Assembly (NCBI GenBank): GCA_004352715.1
Contig: SCFE01000014.1
Coordinates: 2,076,865-2,140,864 of the forward strand
Length of the DNA stretch: 64,000 bases
Direction of reading: 5' to 3'
DNA from: Hofstenia miamia
Lineage: Eukaryota; Xenacoelomorpha; Acoela
The position numbers and the translations under genes were made by a program. Within the stretch, counting starts at the first letter, position 1. Each line of letters starts with the position of its first letter. The notes beneath the pieces are model-generated. The model worked only from the letters and a program-made list of their open reading frames with translations, was not told where the DNA came from and did no database searches. Below, in pieces: positions 11,597 to 22,060 of this stretch.

Positions 11597-12110
11597 TTGA
11601 AAATTCTATTTTGAAGGCACAGCATAGTTTCTTAAAATCTATTCTTTTAGTGTATGCCAGTTGCTTTAGAAAACGAAACAGATTCGGATCTTCTTTTAAT
11701 TTTTGGCATAGTTCCCGACATAGAGTAATACAATTGTCAGCTTCTGCTTTTGATAAAATTTGCGTTTCAGATCTGATTTGCTCAAACGTAAAATGAACAA
11801 ACGCAACAAGAAATTCAATTTTTTTAAATAATTCTTTTCTTACCATTGTATGCTGCAATTGATTCAAGACGTTATCTTCTTATTTTAAGAATAGATCTTC
11901 CTGCGGTATTCGAGCAATATGTGCATTTTGAAAGAATTTAAATGTGTACTTCCGTAGTAATAGATACGATTCTTTGAACTCATTGGGTACACTCTTAATT
12001 ATATCATTTAAAGTTTCAAATGTACGTTGACCTTTATAAGAATTCATGTACAATAAAATAGAAACGAGCGCTTTCGATTTATTAATCTCTTCAGGTTAAA
12101 AGTAAAATCA
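11597..12110 (-). pseudogene. Unidentified coding-like stretch, one internal stop
   Basis: On the minus strand one frame stays open from just after a TAA near 12,103 down to the copia sequence near 11,590, interrupted by one TAA near 11,880. The first part contains SILLYMNSYKGQRTFETLND and a stretch ending IPQEDLFLK; the second has RKELFKKIEFLVAF and LCRELCQKLKEDPNLFRFL. The composition (balanced charged and hydrophobic residues, likely alpha-helical) looks like real protein rather than random AT-rich frame. I do not recognise the family. It lies directly between the Penelope-like 3' region and the copia remnant and runs into the copia frame, so it could be an upstream part of either element or a captured host fragment. 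Confidence 0.4.
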
Positions 12111-12171
12111 CTTCTATATATACACTAAAAATTACAGGTACATGAATGACAATTAAAACAAAACACAGGTA

Positions 12172-13030
12172 ATGCACAAAGAGTTTACAATGATTAAAAA
12201 TATTATATTACACTAAATTTCCTAATATTTACAAAGTCTAATTGATTATTTACAGATGTTAACATTTACAAAAATTTACTAAAATTGATAAAACACTTAA
12301 AAAGACAACATAAGCCAAAAACACTTAAAAAGGATGTCTCCCACAACAGATAAAGGTTAAAATTTAAAATTAAGAATTGCAAGATCTTGTTAAATGTTTC
12401 TTAAGTGACTTCATGGGCTGCCAAACTATCTTCTTTTTCATTCTGATGTTAATGCCCTTGTGATAAATAAGCTTGAATGTTATTTATTGATTTTCTATCT
12501 GAAATAAAAGGAAAAGTTTTATTGCTTAGAGAATTCAGTGATTCTTCTAACCATTTAACTGGGTAGTTACCATTTTTAATTACAGATTTTATGAAGTTCA
12601 GACACGCAGATATAAACTGACTTGTATGGCTTGATATTCTAGCAAAACATATGATGCGACTTTTAAAAATTGATATTTTAATTGATAATTGGTGTGTTGA
12701 ATAAAAATTTATAACTGAAAGATTCGATGTTGGTTTTGTATACACACCTCTTTCTATGCTACCATTAACTTTCTTCAGATGGATGTCAAGAAATACAGCT
12801 TCCTTGTCTGATATTTCATAAGTAAACTGAATGTTCTTCTTAACTTTTGAAAGTTGCTCAATGAAATTCAATGCATCATCTTTATCATAAAATATAGCAA
12901 AAGCGTCATCTAAGTAGCGGTAATAATGACAATTATACAATTGGAATGAGATTATTCATATATATATCTACTAATAACGGTGCCGAACTACTACCCATTG
13001 AAAGTCCATTATTTTGAATATAGAATTTCT
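12172..13030 (-). pseudogene. Penelope-like element, RT C-terminal half and 3' UTR (copy A)
   Basis: The minus strand from 13,021 gives YIQNNGLSMGSSSAPLL, then 12,940-12,449 reads YRYLDDAFAIF (catalytic YLDD), VFLDIHLKK, a VYTKPTSNLSVINFYSTH stretch and a thumb-like C-terminus, ending at a stop at 12,449. The YLDD plus FLDIHL wording is characteristic of Penelope-like reverse transcriptases rather than LINEs or retroviral RTs. No GIY-YIG endonuclease domain is visible after the RT. A one-step frame change near 12,945 separates the first block from the rest. The sequence from 12,172 on is repeated at 13,031 with a period of 859 bp, so this is one unit of a tandem partial duplication. Confidence 0.85.
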
Positions 13031-13606
13031 ATGCACAAAGAGTTTACAATGATTAAAAATATTATATTACACTAAATTTCCTAATATTTACAAAGTCTAA
13101 TTGATTATTTACAGATGTTAACATTTACAAAAATTTACTAAAATTGATAAAACACTTAAAAAGACAACATAAGCCAAAAACACTTAAAAAGGATGTCTCC
13201 CACAACAGATAAAGGTTAAAATTTAAAATTAAGAATTGCAAGATCTTGTTAAATGTTTCTTAAGTGACTTCATGGGCTGCCAAACTATCTTCTTTTTCAT
13301 TCTGATGTTAATGCCCTTGTGATAAATAAGCTTGAATGTTATTTATTGATTTTCTATCTGAAATAAAAGGAAAAGTTTTATTGCTTAGAGAATTCAGTGA
13401 TTCTTCTAACCATTTAACTGGGTAGTTACCATTTTTAATTACAGATTTTATGAAGTTCAGACACGCAGATATAAACTGACTTGTATGGCTTGATATTCTA
13501 GCAAAACATATGATGCGACTTTTAAAAATGGATCTTTTAATTGATAATCGGTGTGTTGAATAAAAATTTATAACTGAAAGATTCGATGTTGGTTTTGTAT
13601 ACACAC
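13031..13606 (-). pseudogene. Penelope-like element, 3' part (copy B)
   Basis: Nearly identical to 12,172-12,747: the same 3' UTR and the last roughly 100 residues of the RT (from VYTKP to the stop at 13,308). It runs into a 32-base run of N. The differences from copy A are few (for example TTGATATTTT versus TGGATCTTTT near 13,528), so the duplication is young. The YLDD-bearing part expected upstream is missing at the gap. Confidence 0.85.
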
Positions 13607-13638
13607 NNNNNNNNNNNNNNNNNNNNNNNNNNNNNNNN
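13607..13638. other. Assembly gap (32 N)
   Basis: The gap joins Penelope-like sequence to the middle of a mariner transposase. The rest of the transposase, its second TIR and about half of the RT domain are missing here, so the true gap should be far longer than 32 bases. Confidence 0.8.
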
Positions 13639-14546
13639 TGAGTTTTATTCACTGTGTGCGATGGCGCACCGTCCTGTTGAAAGGTAAAACGCCTATCTTT
13701 GAAGTGCTTCTTCATCTCGACTTGTACTGGAGTCAAAATATCCTCGATATACGATTTTGCGTTAATTTTAGCGCCCTCTTTGACGAAAATCAGAGGAGAT
13801 TTCCAACTCTCAGAGATGGCAGCCCAAACCATCACAGAGGCAGGCTTTTGCAGACGGTAAACAGTCTTTATGGATGGAGGGATACTGTCAGCACTTTTTG
13901 CCAAAATTCTGTCGTTCTGGGAGTTGAATTTGGCCTCCACTGTGAAAATTTTCTCATCCGAAAAGACGATCTCACCAGCCTGCATGCCATCTTTCATTGC
14001 ATTCAAAAGAATCTTTGATCTATCCAGCCTCTTCTGTTTCTGCAAGTCCGTGAGCTGTTGCCTGTTGGTCATTTTGTAAGGGGACAACTTGAGGTCTTCT
14101 TTGACGATGGTTCTCACAGTTTTTTCGTCGATATCCAAACTCTTAGCCATCTTTCTCATGCTCCGCTTGGGGTCCCTCCTTATCCGCTCCCTAATGCATT
14201 TGATTTTGGTTGGAGTGCGTGCAGTGCGAGGTCGTCCACACCTGGCTCGATCACCTGTTGTCCCCAGTTCTTGGTAACGTTTAACAGCATCTCTAACAGT
14301 CGATTTTGGTGCTTTTAACTCCTTAACAATCTCTGGATTTGTCTTTCCCGCGCAGTGTAAGTGAATAATAGCCTCACGTTGACTCATTTTTACAAAAGAC
14401 ACTGCTAATTTATCAAATTTTAGACCTGTAACATTAAAGTATATGATTATAGGAAGAGAATGAGATATAAATCGATAAATTTAATAAATAAATAATATCT
14501 TTAATGTAAAAAATAAAAATGGGTCGTGAACTTTCTCCGCACCCTG
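13639..14546 (-). mobile_element. Tc1/mariner element, 5' two thirds
   Basis: A transposase frame starts at the ATG ending at 14,402 and stays open to the gap. Residues 1-110 hold two helix-turn-helix units (REAIIHLHCAGKTNPEIV; RSMRKMAKSLDIDEKTVRTI) with the GRPRTA linker between them. IVFSDEKIFTVE carries the first catalytic Asp, ASVMVWAAIS is the usual core strand, and FTFQQDGAPSHTVNKT carries the second Asp. The third acidic residue lies in the gap. Upstream, the terminus at 14,546 begins CAGGGTGCGGAGAAAG on the minus strand next to TA (14,547-14,548), the standard Tc1/mariner target. It was inserted into the Penelope-like RT frame, directly after the VNECLEYI segment. The visible frame has no stops, so this insertion looks recent compared with its neighbours. 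Confidence 0.88.
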
Positions 14547-14548
14547 TA

Positions 14549-15726
14549 TATATTCCAAACATTCATTAACATCAATACTCGTATACAAATCACATACATC
14601 TGCAGTTAAAAACCACAAGTTTGAACAATTGGTTGGTAAGGTACCATTAATTTTGATAACTGCGTCCAGTGGATTTGTAACAGTCGTAGTATTGATATTC
14701 TTTTTTAAATGAATAATTAATGAATAAAATAGTTTATCAAATAGAGAATAAAAGGTACCTCTGCAGTCCATGATAGGTCTTCCTTTGGGAATTTGACCTA
14801 TTTCTGTCTCCATAAACTGTTTATGTAATTTTGGTGTAAAGTAGAGAAATTTATTCCTTTCAAATTGCATTGTAAAAGACTTTCCATTCTTCAAAAACCA
14901 GGAGTAATCATATATTTCAATATAATCGATATGTATGTTAATCTCCTCCTTTACTATACTAAATTAGTTCAAAAATTCGATCTCTGTTAATTCTTTATAT
15001 TGCGGTTTTGTCATTTGGAAATTACACATAGCTAGATACTGCTGTTTTGTTAAACAGACAAATGAAATTCCTTTATCAGATTTTTTAATAACGATGTTTA
15101 CATTTTTTTTTATATCTTTGATGAGGTAATCGAATTTTTTAAATTTAGATTTAGTCTTTATGTAACCACACAGTAAAGGTACGTTAGAAATGTTTGTAAG
15201 AGTTGCCTTCACAATTTCTGGCGTATAATCTGGTATGAATGATGGTCCTTTTGATAATAATTTCAATGAATTTTTTGAAAGGCTGTTAGTAAAATCTTTA
15301 ACACCATTAAGAATACATTTGTGTTTGCACCAGTGACTACCAATATTTTCTAAATGCTTTGGCATGTTGTCTTTAATTAGTTTAAAAAGATAATTTGATT
15401 AGAATTCAGTAACTTTCTATGGCATCTAATATGCAGAGTGAATGAGTGGTACGTTTCATTAGATTTACCACATATTTTACAGGTAAAATCTCTGTCACAG
15501 AGTTGTTTTTTACATCTTTACTTCTGTCGATAGTACTTAAATCAATTAGACTAGTTTCTTTTGAGACTTTCTTTTGTTTATGATGATAAGTTTGAAATAG
15601 ATTTGTAAACTCATTGCCAGAGTCATGTAGATCCTCATTTACATTCCCATTTGAGATATTTTCCAAATTTTGAATATCACTAATATTGTCTGCTTGTTCA
15701 ATGCGGTGATTCAGTAATGCTTCCAA
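14549..15726 (-). pseudogene. Penelope-like element, N-terminal and early RT region
   Basis: Three successive minus-strand pieces. 15,726-15,406 is a polar 106-residue frame without a known domain, possibly the N-terminal extension. 15,365-14,964 contains LLSKGPSFIPDY, then VNIVIKKSDKGISFVCL, the conserved basic block before the RT fingers of Penelope-like elements. 14,894-14,549 has FLYFTPKLHK, KGRPIMDCRG and TADVCDLYTSIDVNE, the RT motif with the first catalytic Asp. Short out-of-frame joints separate the pieces. The RT is cut at LEYI by the Tc1/mariner insertion; the remainder would match the copies at 13,606-13,308 and 13,021-12,449. Confidence 0.8.
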
Positions 15727-16649
15727 AAGACAAATCAGGATTGTGAACTTCCACTGTCAGTGACACCTCATTAGAATTATTATTACTACTAATGATGCGA
15801 GGTGGGCGCGATGCTTTACATTCTTAATTGTGTACCACTAGTAAGTGCAACATGCTCTTAGAATTCAATATTAGGTATAGTGAGAACCATTCTTTCTTGT
15901 TGAAAGCCGCTATTGTAATCAAAGAAGCGTCGTCTATCTTGAATGGTTTTAAAAATTAAACTTTTGAAATCGATATCTGGGAGAGTGGAGGACGGGACTC
16001 CATCCCATAAGCCGCACCACGATTTGAAGTTCGTTACAATTGAAATACGGTTTATTGTGACGCGAAGCAGGTTTTTGTAGAGGAATCCATAACAGGTTAC
16101 AGGAATTTTTACTTCTTGCCCTATGTTCATTAATTACCTCACACCATATTTGACCACATTCACTCAAAATCTCCAAAGCACAATCCACTGCAATGATTTT
16201 GCCTAGGACATATTATGTGATTAAAAAAATTAAGAAACCGTTTGGCCTTCTAGTGTTAAGCTGAAACCTCTCACTTCTGACTTCCACCTGTCCTTTTCTC
16301 TTTACAAAAGAAAATATTCAAAAATCATAGGAATTTTTGCATTTTAGTTAGCATGATTCTGAACAATGTAGATGTTGCATCTTTCCCACTATCTTTTTAA
16401 GACAAGGTACGGTTGTATATGCGTAGTTATGAAATTAATTCAGAACCATTATTTAGTTATTGTACATTAATTATTGTTTTGTAAAAATGATGTTAACTGT
16501 TTATCTTAAAGAGTTCTTATGTAATTTAAAATTCACACTTTTATTGATGAAGCGTTTGATCTTGGGTATTTGTTTTGGTTTATTTAATATTTTAATCTTT
16601 GAGTTTTATTTTTTTGTTTTTATGGAAATTAACATTGTTTTACATTTAG
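15727..16649. other. Upstream region of PGM2; no clear gene
   Basis: Two overlapping minus-strand frames of 79 and 90 residues (15,858-16,188) have no recognisable motif and are left uncalled. Close to the PGM2 start the sequence becomes very T-rich and ends TTTTACATTTAG directly before the ATG, which looks like a 3' splice acceptor. Confidence 0.4.
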
Positions 16650-18425
16650 ATGACGGATCTTGAGTCCAAAATTAATGAGTGGCTTGCTTTTGATAAAAAT
16701 CCTGTCACTCATGCTGAAATTCAATCATTGAAAGCTCAAGGCAATCTAGATGAGCTTTCTATACGATTGTTGAACAGAGTTACATTTGGAACTGCTGGAC
16801 TCCGTGCAAGAATGGGCGCTGGATATTCAATGCTTAATGATCTTGTCATTATACAAACCTGTCAGGGACTTGGCTCCTATCTTATAGAGTGTGCTCCAGA
16901 AAGTTTGTTTTCAAAGGGTATTGTTATTGGGTATGATGCTCGACATAATAGCCAGAGATTCGCGCAACTTAGTGCCACCGTATTTGTAAATTTAAATATC
17001 CCTGTTACTCTTTACTCTAGAATCGCGCCAACTCCTTTAGTTCCTTATGCTATTCGTAAGTATGGCTATGCTGCTGGTATTGTCATTACTGCATCGCATA
17101 ACCCGAAAGATGACAATGGCTATAAGCTATATTGGCATAATGGAGTTCAGATTATCCCACCACACGATTCCAACATTCAGAATAGCATTAAATCTCATCT
17201 AAGGCCTTTGGATTCTTCTTGGGATACATCTGTATTAACTAACAGTAGCTTAGTTACCGATTGTTATGAAGATTATTCCAGTTGCTATCTTGAAATGCTG
17301 ACTTCCATTTGTCAATTTCCAGGTGAATGTGTTAATCCCGTGAGCATTGTTTATACAGCAATGCATGGTGTTGCCGGTAACTTACTAGAGAGAGCTTTTT
17401 TAAAATGCGGATTTCCTAAATTCATTGCAGTCAAGCAACAATGGGAACCTGATCCTGAATTTCCTACTGTTAAGTTTCCAAATCCAGAAGAGAAAGGAGC
17501 TTTAAATATTGCATTTCAAGTCGCTGATGCGCACAATTCCAGCATTGTTTTTGCAAATGATCCAGATGGTGATAGATTTGTTGCTGCGGAAAAGCAGCCT
17601 AATGGAGTTTGGCATCAGTTTTCTGGTAATGAAATTGCTGCGCTATTTGCAAGTTGGGCTTTAAAAAAAGAAAATATTTCAGATATCTCGAAGTGTGCAT
17701 TTGTGAGCAGTACGGTTTCATCACATATTCTTGAGACAATTGCTAAGCATCATGGCTGTCATTTCTCAGAGACTCTCACTGGATTTAAATGGATTGCCAA
17801 CAAAGCTGAAGATTACATGAAGGGCGGTAATGATGTCCTTTTTTGTTTTGAAGAAGCCATTGGTTTCATGTATAAAACGAATGTTCTTGATAAAGACGGT
17901 ATTTCAGCGGCTGTCGTATTTGCTGAAATGGTTCAAACACTATACGCACGGAATTCTTCTTTAATGAAGCAGCTTTCTTCAGTTTACGATTTGTACGGCA
18001 TTCATGTTTCCCACGATTCATACTATATATCACATGATAAACAGATTACAGATAAAATATTTCAACGAATCTATGAATTGAACAATGCAACAAAGAAGTC
18101 GTTTCCCATCAAAATAACATCATATAAAATTACAGGACTACGCGATTTAAATACAGGATATGACACAACTAAGTCTGATTTGCAGCCTTTGTTGCCGGTA
18201 TCGAAATCCTCTCATTGCTTAACATATTACATTGAAGATAACATTGTGTTGTCAGTGCGAACAAGTGGTACCGAACCCAAAATCAAATACTATTCCGAGT
18301 TTGTTGATTCTGGGAAAAGGTTCGAGTCTAGAAATAAAGCTCTTCAGCATCTGAAAAGTATAGTCGAATGTATCATGACGGAATTGCTACAACCCAGTGA
18401 AAATAATCTCCAATGTCGGGTATAA
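16650..18425 (+). CDS. PGM2: Phosphoglucomutase-2 / phosphopentomutase family enzyme
   Basis: Intact 591-residue protein of the alpha-D-phosphohexomutase superfamily, closest in layout to animal PGM2/PGM2L1 (about 612 residues in human). Family members interconvert ribose-1-P and ribose-5-P and glucose-1-P and glucose-6-P in the cytosol, through a phosphoserine and a bis-phosphate intermediate. Visible motifs in order: FGTAGLRARMGAG near residue 46; active-site loop TASHNPKDDNGYK with Ser149; metal-binding loop NDPDGDRF (Asp304, Asp306, Asp308); sugar-binding loop FEEAIGF (Glu401-Glu402); phosphate-binding loop RTSGTEPKIKYY from Arg537. The C-terminus (LLQPSENNLQ) ends where PGM2 proteins normally do. 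The start is well supported: MTDLESKINEWLAFDKNP aligns in style with the PGM2 N-terminus, and there is no in-frame extension. No introns interrupt 1.8 kb. The ATG follows an acceptor-like TTTAG, so a 5' UTR intron or trans-splice site is possible. PGM2L1-like glucose-1,6-bisphosphate synthase activity cannot be excluded. Confidence 0.95.
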   Translation: MTDLESKINEWLAFDKNPVTHAEIQSLKAQGNLDELSIRLLNRVTFGTAGLRARMGAGYSMLNDLVIIQTCQGLGSYLIECAPESLFSKGIVIGYDARHNSQRFAQLSATVFVNLNIPVTLYSRIAPTPLVPYAIRKYGYAAGIVITASHNPKDDNGYKLYWHNGVQIIPPHDSNIQNSIKSHLRPLDSSWDTSVLTNSSLVTDCYEDYSSCYLEMLTSICQFPGECVNPVSIVYTAMHGVAGNLLERAFLKCGFPKFIAVKQQWEPDPEFPTVKFPNPEEKGALNIAFQVADAHNSSIVFANDPDGDRFVAAEKQPNGVWHQFSGNEIAALFASWALKKENISDISKCAFVSSTVSSHILETIAKHHGCHFSETLTGFKWIANKAEDYMKGGNDVLFCFEEAIGFMYKTNVLDKDGISAAVVFAEMVQTLYARNSSLMKQLSSVYDLYGIHVSHDSYYISHDKQITDKIFQRIYELNNATKKSFPIKITSYKITGLRDLNTGYDTTKSDLQPLLPVSKSSHCLTYYIEDNIVLSVRTSGTEPKIKYYSEFVDSGKRFESRNKALQHLKSIVECIMTELLQPSENNLQCRV

Positions 18426-18449
18426 TTAATTCATATTTTAATGTAATTG

Positions 18450-18455
18450 AATAAA
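18450..18455 (+). promoter_or_regulatory. Poly(A) signal of PGM2
   Basis: AATAAA 25 bases after the stop codon; a very short 3' UTR is implied. Confidence 0.7.
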
Positions 18456-18894
18456 GCATTTATCTATAGACTTTTTCAATTATATCAATTTTTTTGTTTA
18501 CCTAATGTAGTTCGCATAAAAAATTTTGTAAAACTTATTTTTTAAGATTTATCAATAAGATTCAGGAGATAATGTTTATTAGATTTAACCTTGTAAATAT
18601 AATTTGATCTTCTAATTGGGTTTGCAGAATTTACATTGACTAAAGAATTTACATTGACGGGAAATCTGAGAGGGCTTTTCAATTGAAAAAAATTGGAGGA
18701 CATAATATAATTGATAGCTCAACTCAAACTCTATTGAAAATGCACTTTTTCCATTACGAATTAATATTTTTAGTGTAAGAAATTCGAAATTTTTGTAAAG
18801 GTTGAGCTCAGAAATTTCTTGCAACAATAACTAAGTTGCAACGTAAACATGTAAACATAGACTGAGTAGAAAGCGCTAATTTCTGCCTAGCCAC

Positions 18895-19183
18895 TACATA
18901 TTACATTGAATTTGATTCATCAAACGAGATTCAATCTTACACTTAAGGGTATTCAATCTTTAACTAANTAACTTTTTTGTTTGACCATTTTAAAGTTCAC
19001 AAAATTCTCGTTGTCTTTTATTTTTATAGTTTTCCTCTAAAACGTCTCTATACGTTTCTACAAGGCGTGAAAAAATAGGTGTTCAGTAGCATTTTTTTTT
19101 CAGCCACCTATACATATTACATTGAATTTGATTCATCAAACGAGATTCAATCTTACACTTAAGGGTATTCAATCTTTAACTAA
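18895..19183. repeat. 73-bp direct repeat pair, 216 bp apart
   Basis: 18,895-18,967 recurs at 19,111-19,183 (begins TACATATTACATTGAATTTG and ends TCAATCTTTAACTAA). The first copy stops at a single N (18,968), so part of the arrangement might be an assembly join. Confidence 0.9.
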
Positions 19184-22060
19184 GCTTTAGTATTTTCAGT
19201 ATTTTCATGTATAATGCGGATTCAAGTTGAATACACTTAAAATATTACTTCTTTGCTAATTTTAGATATAATTTTCTGTAATTAGCAAATTGATTTCATA
19301 TACTTCTATAATTGTGCTCACCATGGTATACAGATTTGAAAGCAATTTTTATGTTGAACCTGATCGATACAAACTCTGGTTGATGTAAATTCTGGTCGAT
19401 GTAAACTCTGTACGTCTCTAATTGTAAATAGCAACAGTTCACGTATTAAATATTAGTTGAGATGAACTGATTTAAATTGCATTATCAAGATCATAGTTCT
19501 CAGCGAGTAGTCAAATTAATCCTTCGATTTAATAAGTCTTTAATTAATTGTCAACATTCAAAGACAAATAGAATTAATTGGAAATGATTTCATATGAATG
19601 AAAAATCTGAAAGAATTGTCTCATTCCATGCAACAGTGGCTAAATCAAAGTTGGAACTGCGCCGTTATTTTGGGATATCCCGCCTTACAATCTACGTTTG
19701 TTTTAGCTTCCTCCTCAAACTTTAGTCCAAAAATCTGCATGTTACCAAAAGCAGGTAACATTAGAAAAATAAATTGTGTACAAAAAATTAGCAAAGTAAC
19801 AGTAAAATTAAGAAATTGGATAACACGCTGCAAATCAAACTGATATATACGTGGAAGCTATCTGAAATGCATTTTGCAAGATATCCTAATAATTGTGATA
19901 CGCAGTTCATTTATTTTTAGTTGACTATTTCCACAGTCTGTACTAAATTTCATTTTAACTTGAAACTAGTGTTCACACTATCAACTAGTATTTTTTACCT
20001 TAAAATACAATTATAAAATCAAATAAATTTAGAGGGAATAATTTTTTAGAGAAACTGACGATAACTTTGTAAGTCGAAATATATCTTTTGAATGTTTTTA
20101 TTAAAATTACCACACCATTACAGAGAAATTTTCAAATGCAATTCGTAAAAACTGTCAAACGAAAAGCAATAAATAATATGAAATAATTTTTTTCTAGAGT
20201 GCAAGGATATACAGGGATTAGTATGAACAATTTATTATTTGCTAATTGGGATAGGAATTGGAACGGAAATTGTAAAACACTATTTTCATGCTGCTGTTAT
20301 ATGAAAAATTATTATTTAAAAACTTTGCAGTTGATTTTATATATTAGAAGTTAAACTGTTGTTTTAAGACTGATTACAATACAATTAACAGCCTATTTTG
20401 TGCAATTTACATATTTTAAGACGAACACGGCAAATGTTTATTAGATTATAAAATCATGTATTTCTCGAAAAACTGTAAGTATCCCAAGTGGGAATTGGCA
20501 AAATATCTGTGAAATTAAGTATGAAAAATCCTGTCCAAAAATCACTAAAAGTAATTTACACGTCTTGGAAAGCATTTCATTGATACATGTATATATTGTT
20601 GAAATATATTTTATCTTTATCATTTTGAATCTAATGCGATTAATGGATACATTCAATAAAATGAGATCTCAGATTTAGTTTTAGCGGAGTGTTGTGTAAG
20701 TACTGAATTAGTCAGCTGCACCTAGCTAGGGTTACTTTTTCGATTTTTCTTGTATCTGACAAACTAAGAATGTTCACGGTACCTAATTTTCTTTAAATAT
20801 TTAAATGGGAAGTCGATTTTTTGGATGAGCTTCCAGCCCTAGAGCGCGTTTCGATGAAAAAAATTACCAGTGATTCCGCGTATGAATATTTAACCGCAAT
20901 TTTTTTTTTAAAAATACCGAATATCCAACCTTCTACAAATTTCTTTATATATAAAAGGCACATAAATTGCCTAGAAAGTCAGAATTAATTATTTTAAATC
21001 TATCTTAAATTTCTATGGAGATTGGTCCTACACATATTAACCAAAATATTAGGATGAATGAAAACAAAGAAGTGAATCAAATATAAACGATCAGCAATAT
21101 TACGACTTCCACACCAGAGGTGAGCACTGGGCCTGCTTTCAAAAGTGTCACAAATTGAAATTTGTTGGCTCTATAATGAATCAAAACGCAATAGTGCACC
21201 ACTCAAAAGTGTGCGATTGTTCTACCCGATTTGTAACCTAATTAAGAAGTTGGTTTTTATTCTCAAATTAGTTATTGAACTCAGAAGATGTTCTTTTTTT
21301 GAAGGTGTAATTGAGATTAGCTTTCCGATACATAAATATGGAACAGTCTCATACTAATCATCATAATTTTCTGGGTACTTCGATATAAATTCAATTATTT
21401 GATATTTTGAGAAAAGTGGTAGTTTTAGTGAAAATCATATCTCGCTCCTGAAAACAAAATAAACGAACTCATTTGTTCCACTGAAATACTTTAATGACTA
21501 AAACTTGCAAGCACTTTAAAGTTTAAGTTGGTGTCAGTTTCATGGGATTAGGTCCATAAATAATTATTTTCAATATGTGATTCTGGCACAGACGCTACTA
21601 TTCTAAAAAATTCAGGCCTTTACCACAATTCTTAGAAACTATCTGGCACATCTATGGATTTGCGTGACCCATTTGCAACTCTACAAAGTTTTTGTTGGTA
21701 CTGAGAAGAACAGATGTGCTTAGGGTTCTAATACCGGGATCTCTAATCCCGAAATTTTTTTAATAAATTAAATTTCAGGATTTGATGTTGTAACTCCCGG
21801 GATTCAAAAGTTTGAAGAACTGCTAAGCTTCTCAATCAATCTGTATATTTTGTTTTATTACCTGAAGTTTCGTGTTCAATTGATAATTTGCAGAATAGCT
21901 TTATTTTTAGTATGTTATTCAAAATTAAAACTCTAAAATTGAATCACTGTAAGACAGAAAAGCTATTTTTTCAATAATGTAATATATGATGTTGACTGAG
22001 TAAATCAGCAGGACTCATTTTGAAACAATAATATTTCTTCAAATTTATGTTACCGGAGTG
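19184..22060. other. AT-rich intergenic, no gene seen
   Basis: Short frames only (for example 19,598-19,843 and 20,441-20,656), with no domain, motif or strand consistency. At 21,738 there is a small GGGATctctaATCCC palindrome. Confidence 0.5.

Noticed and set aside
13308-14402. A single 364-residue minus-strand frame
   Set aside because: It joins a mariner transposase to a Penelope-like RT tail only because the 32 N happen to keep the frame. It is not one protein.
15858-16188. Overlapping minus-strand frames upstream of PGM2
   Set aside because: No recognised domain; two frames overlap in conflict. Possibly old transposon sequence, but not supportable.
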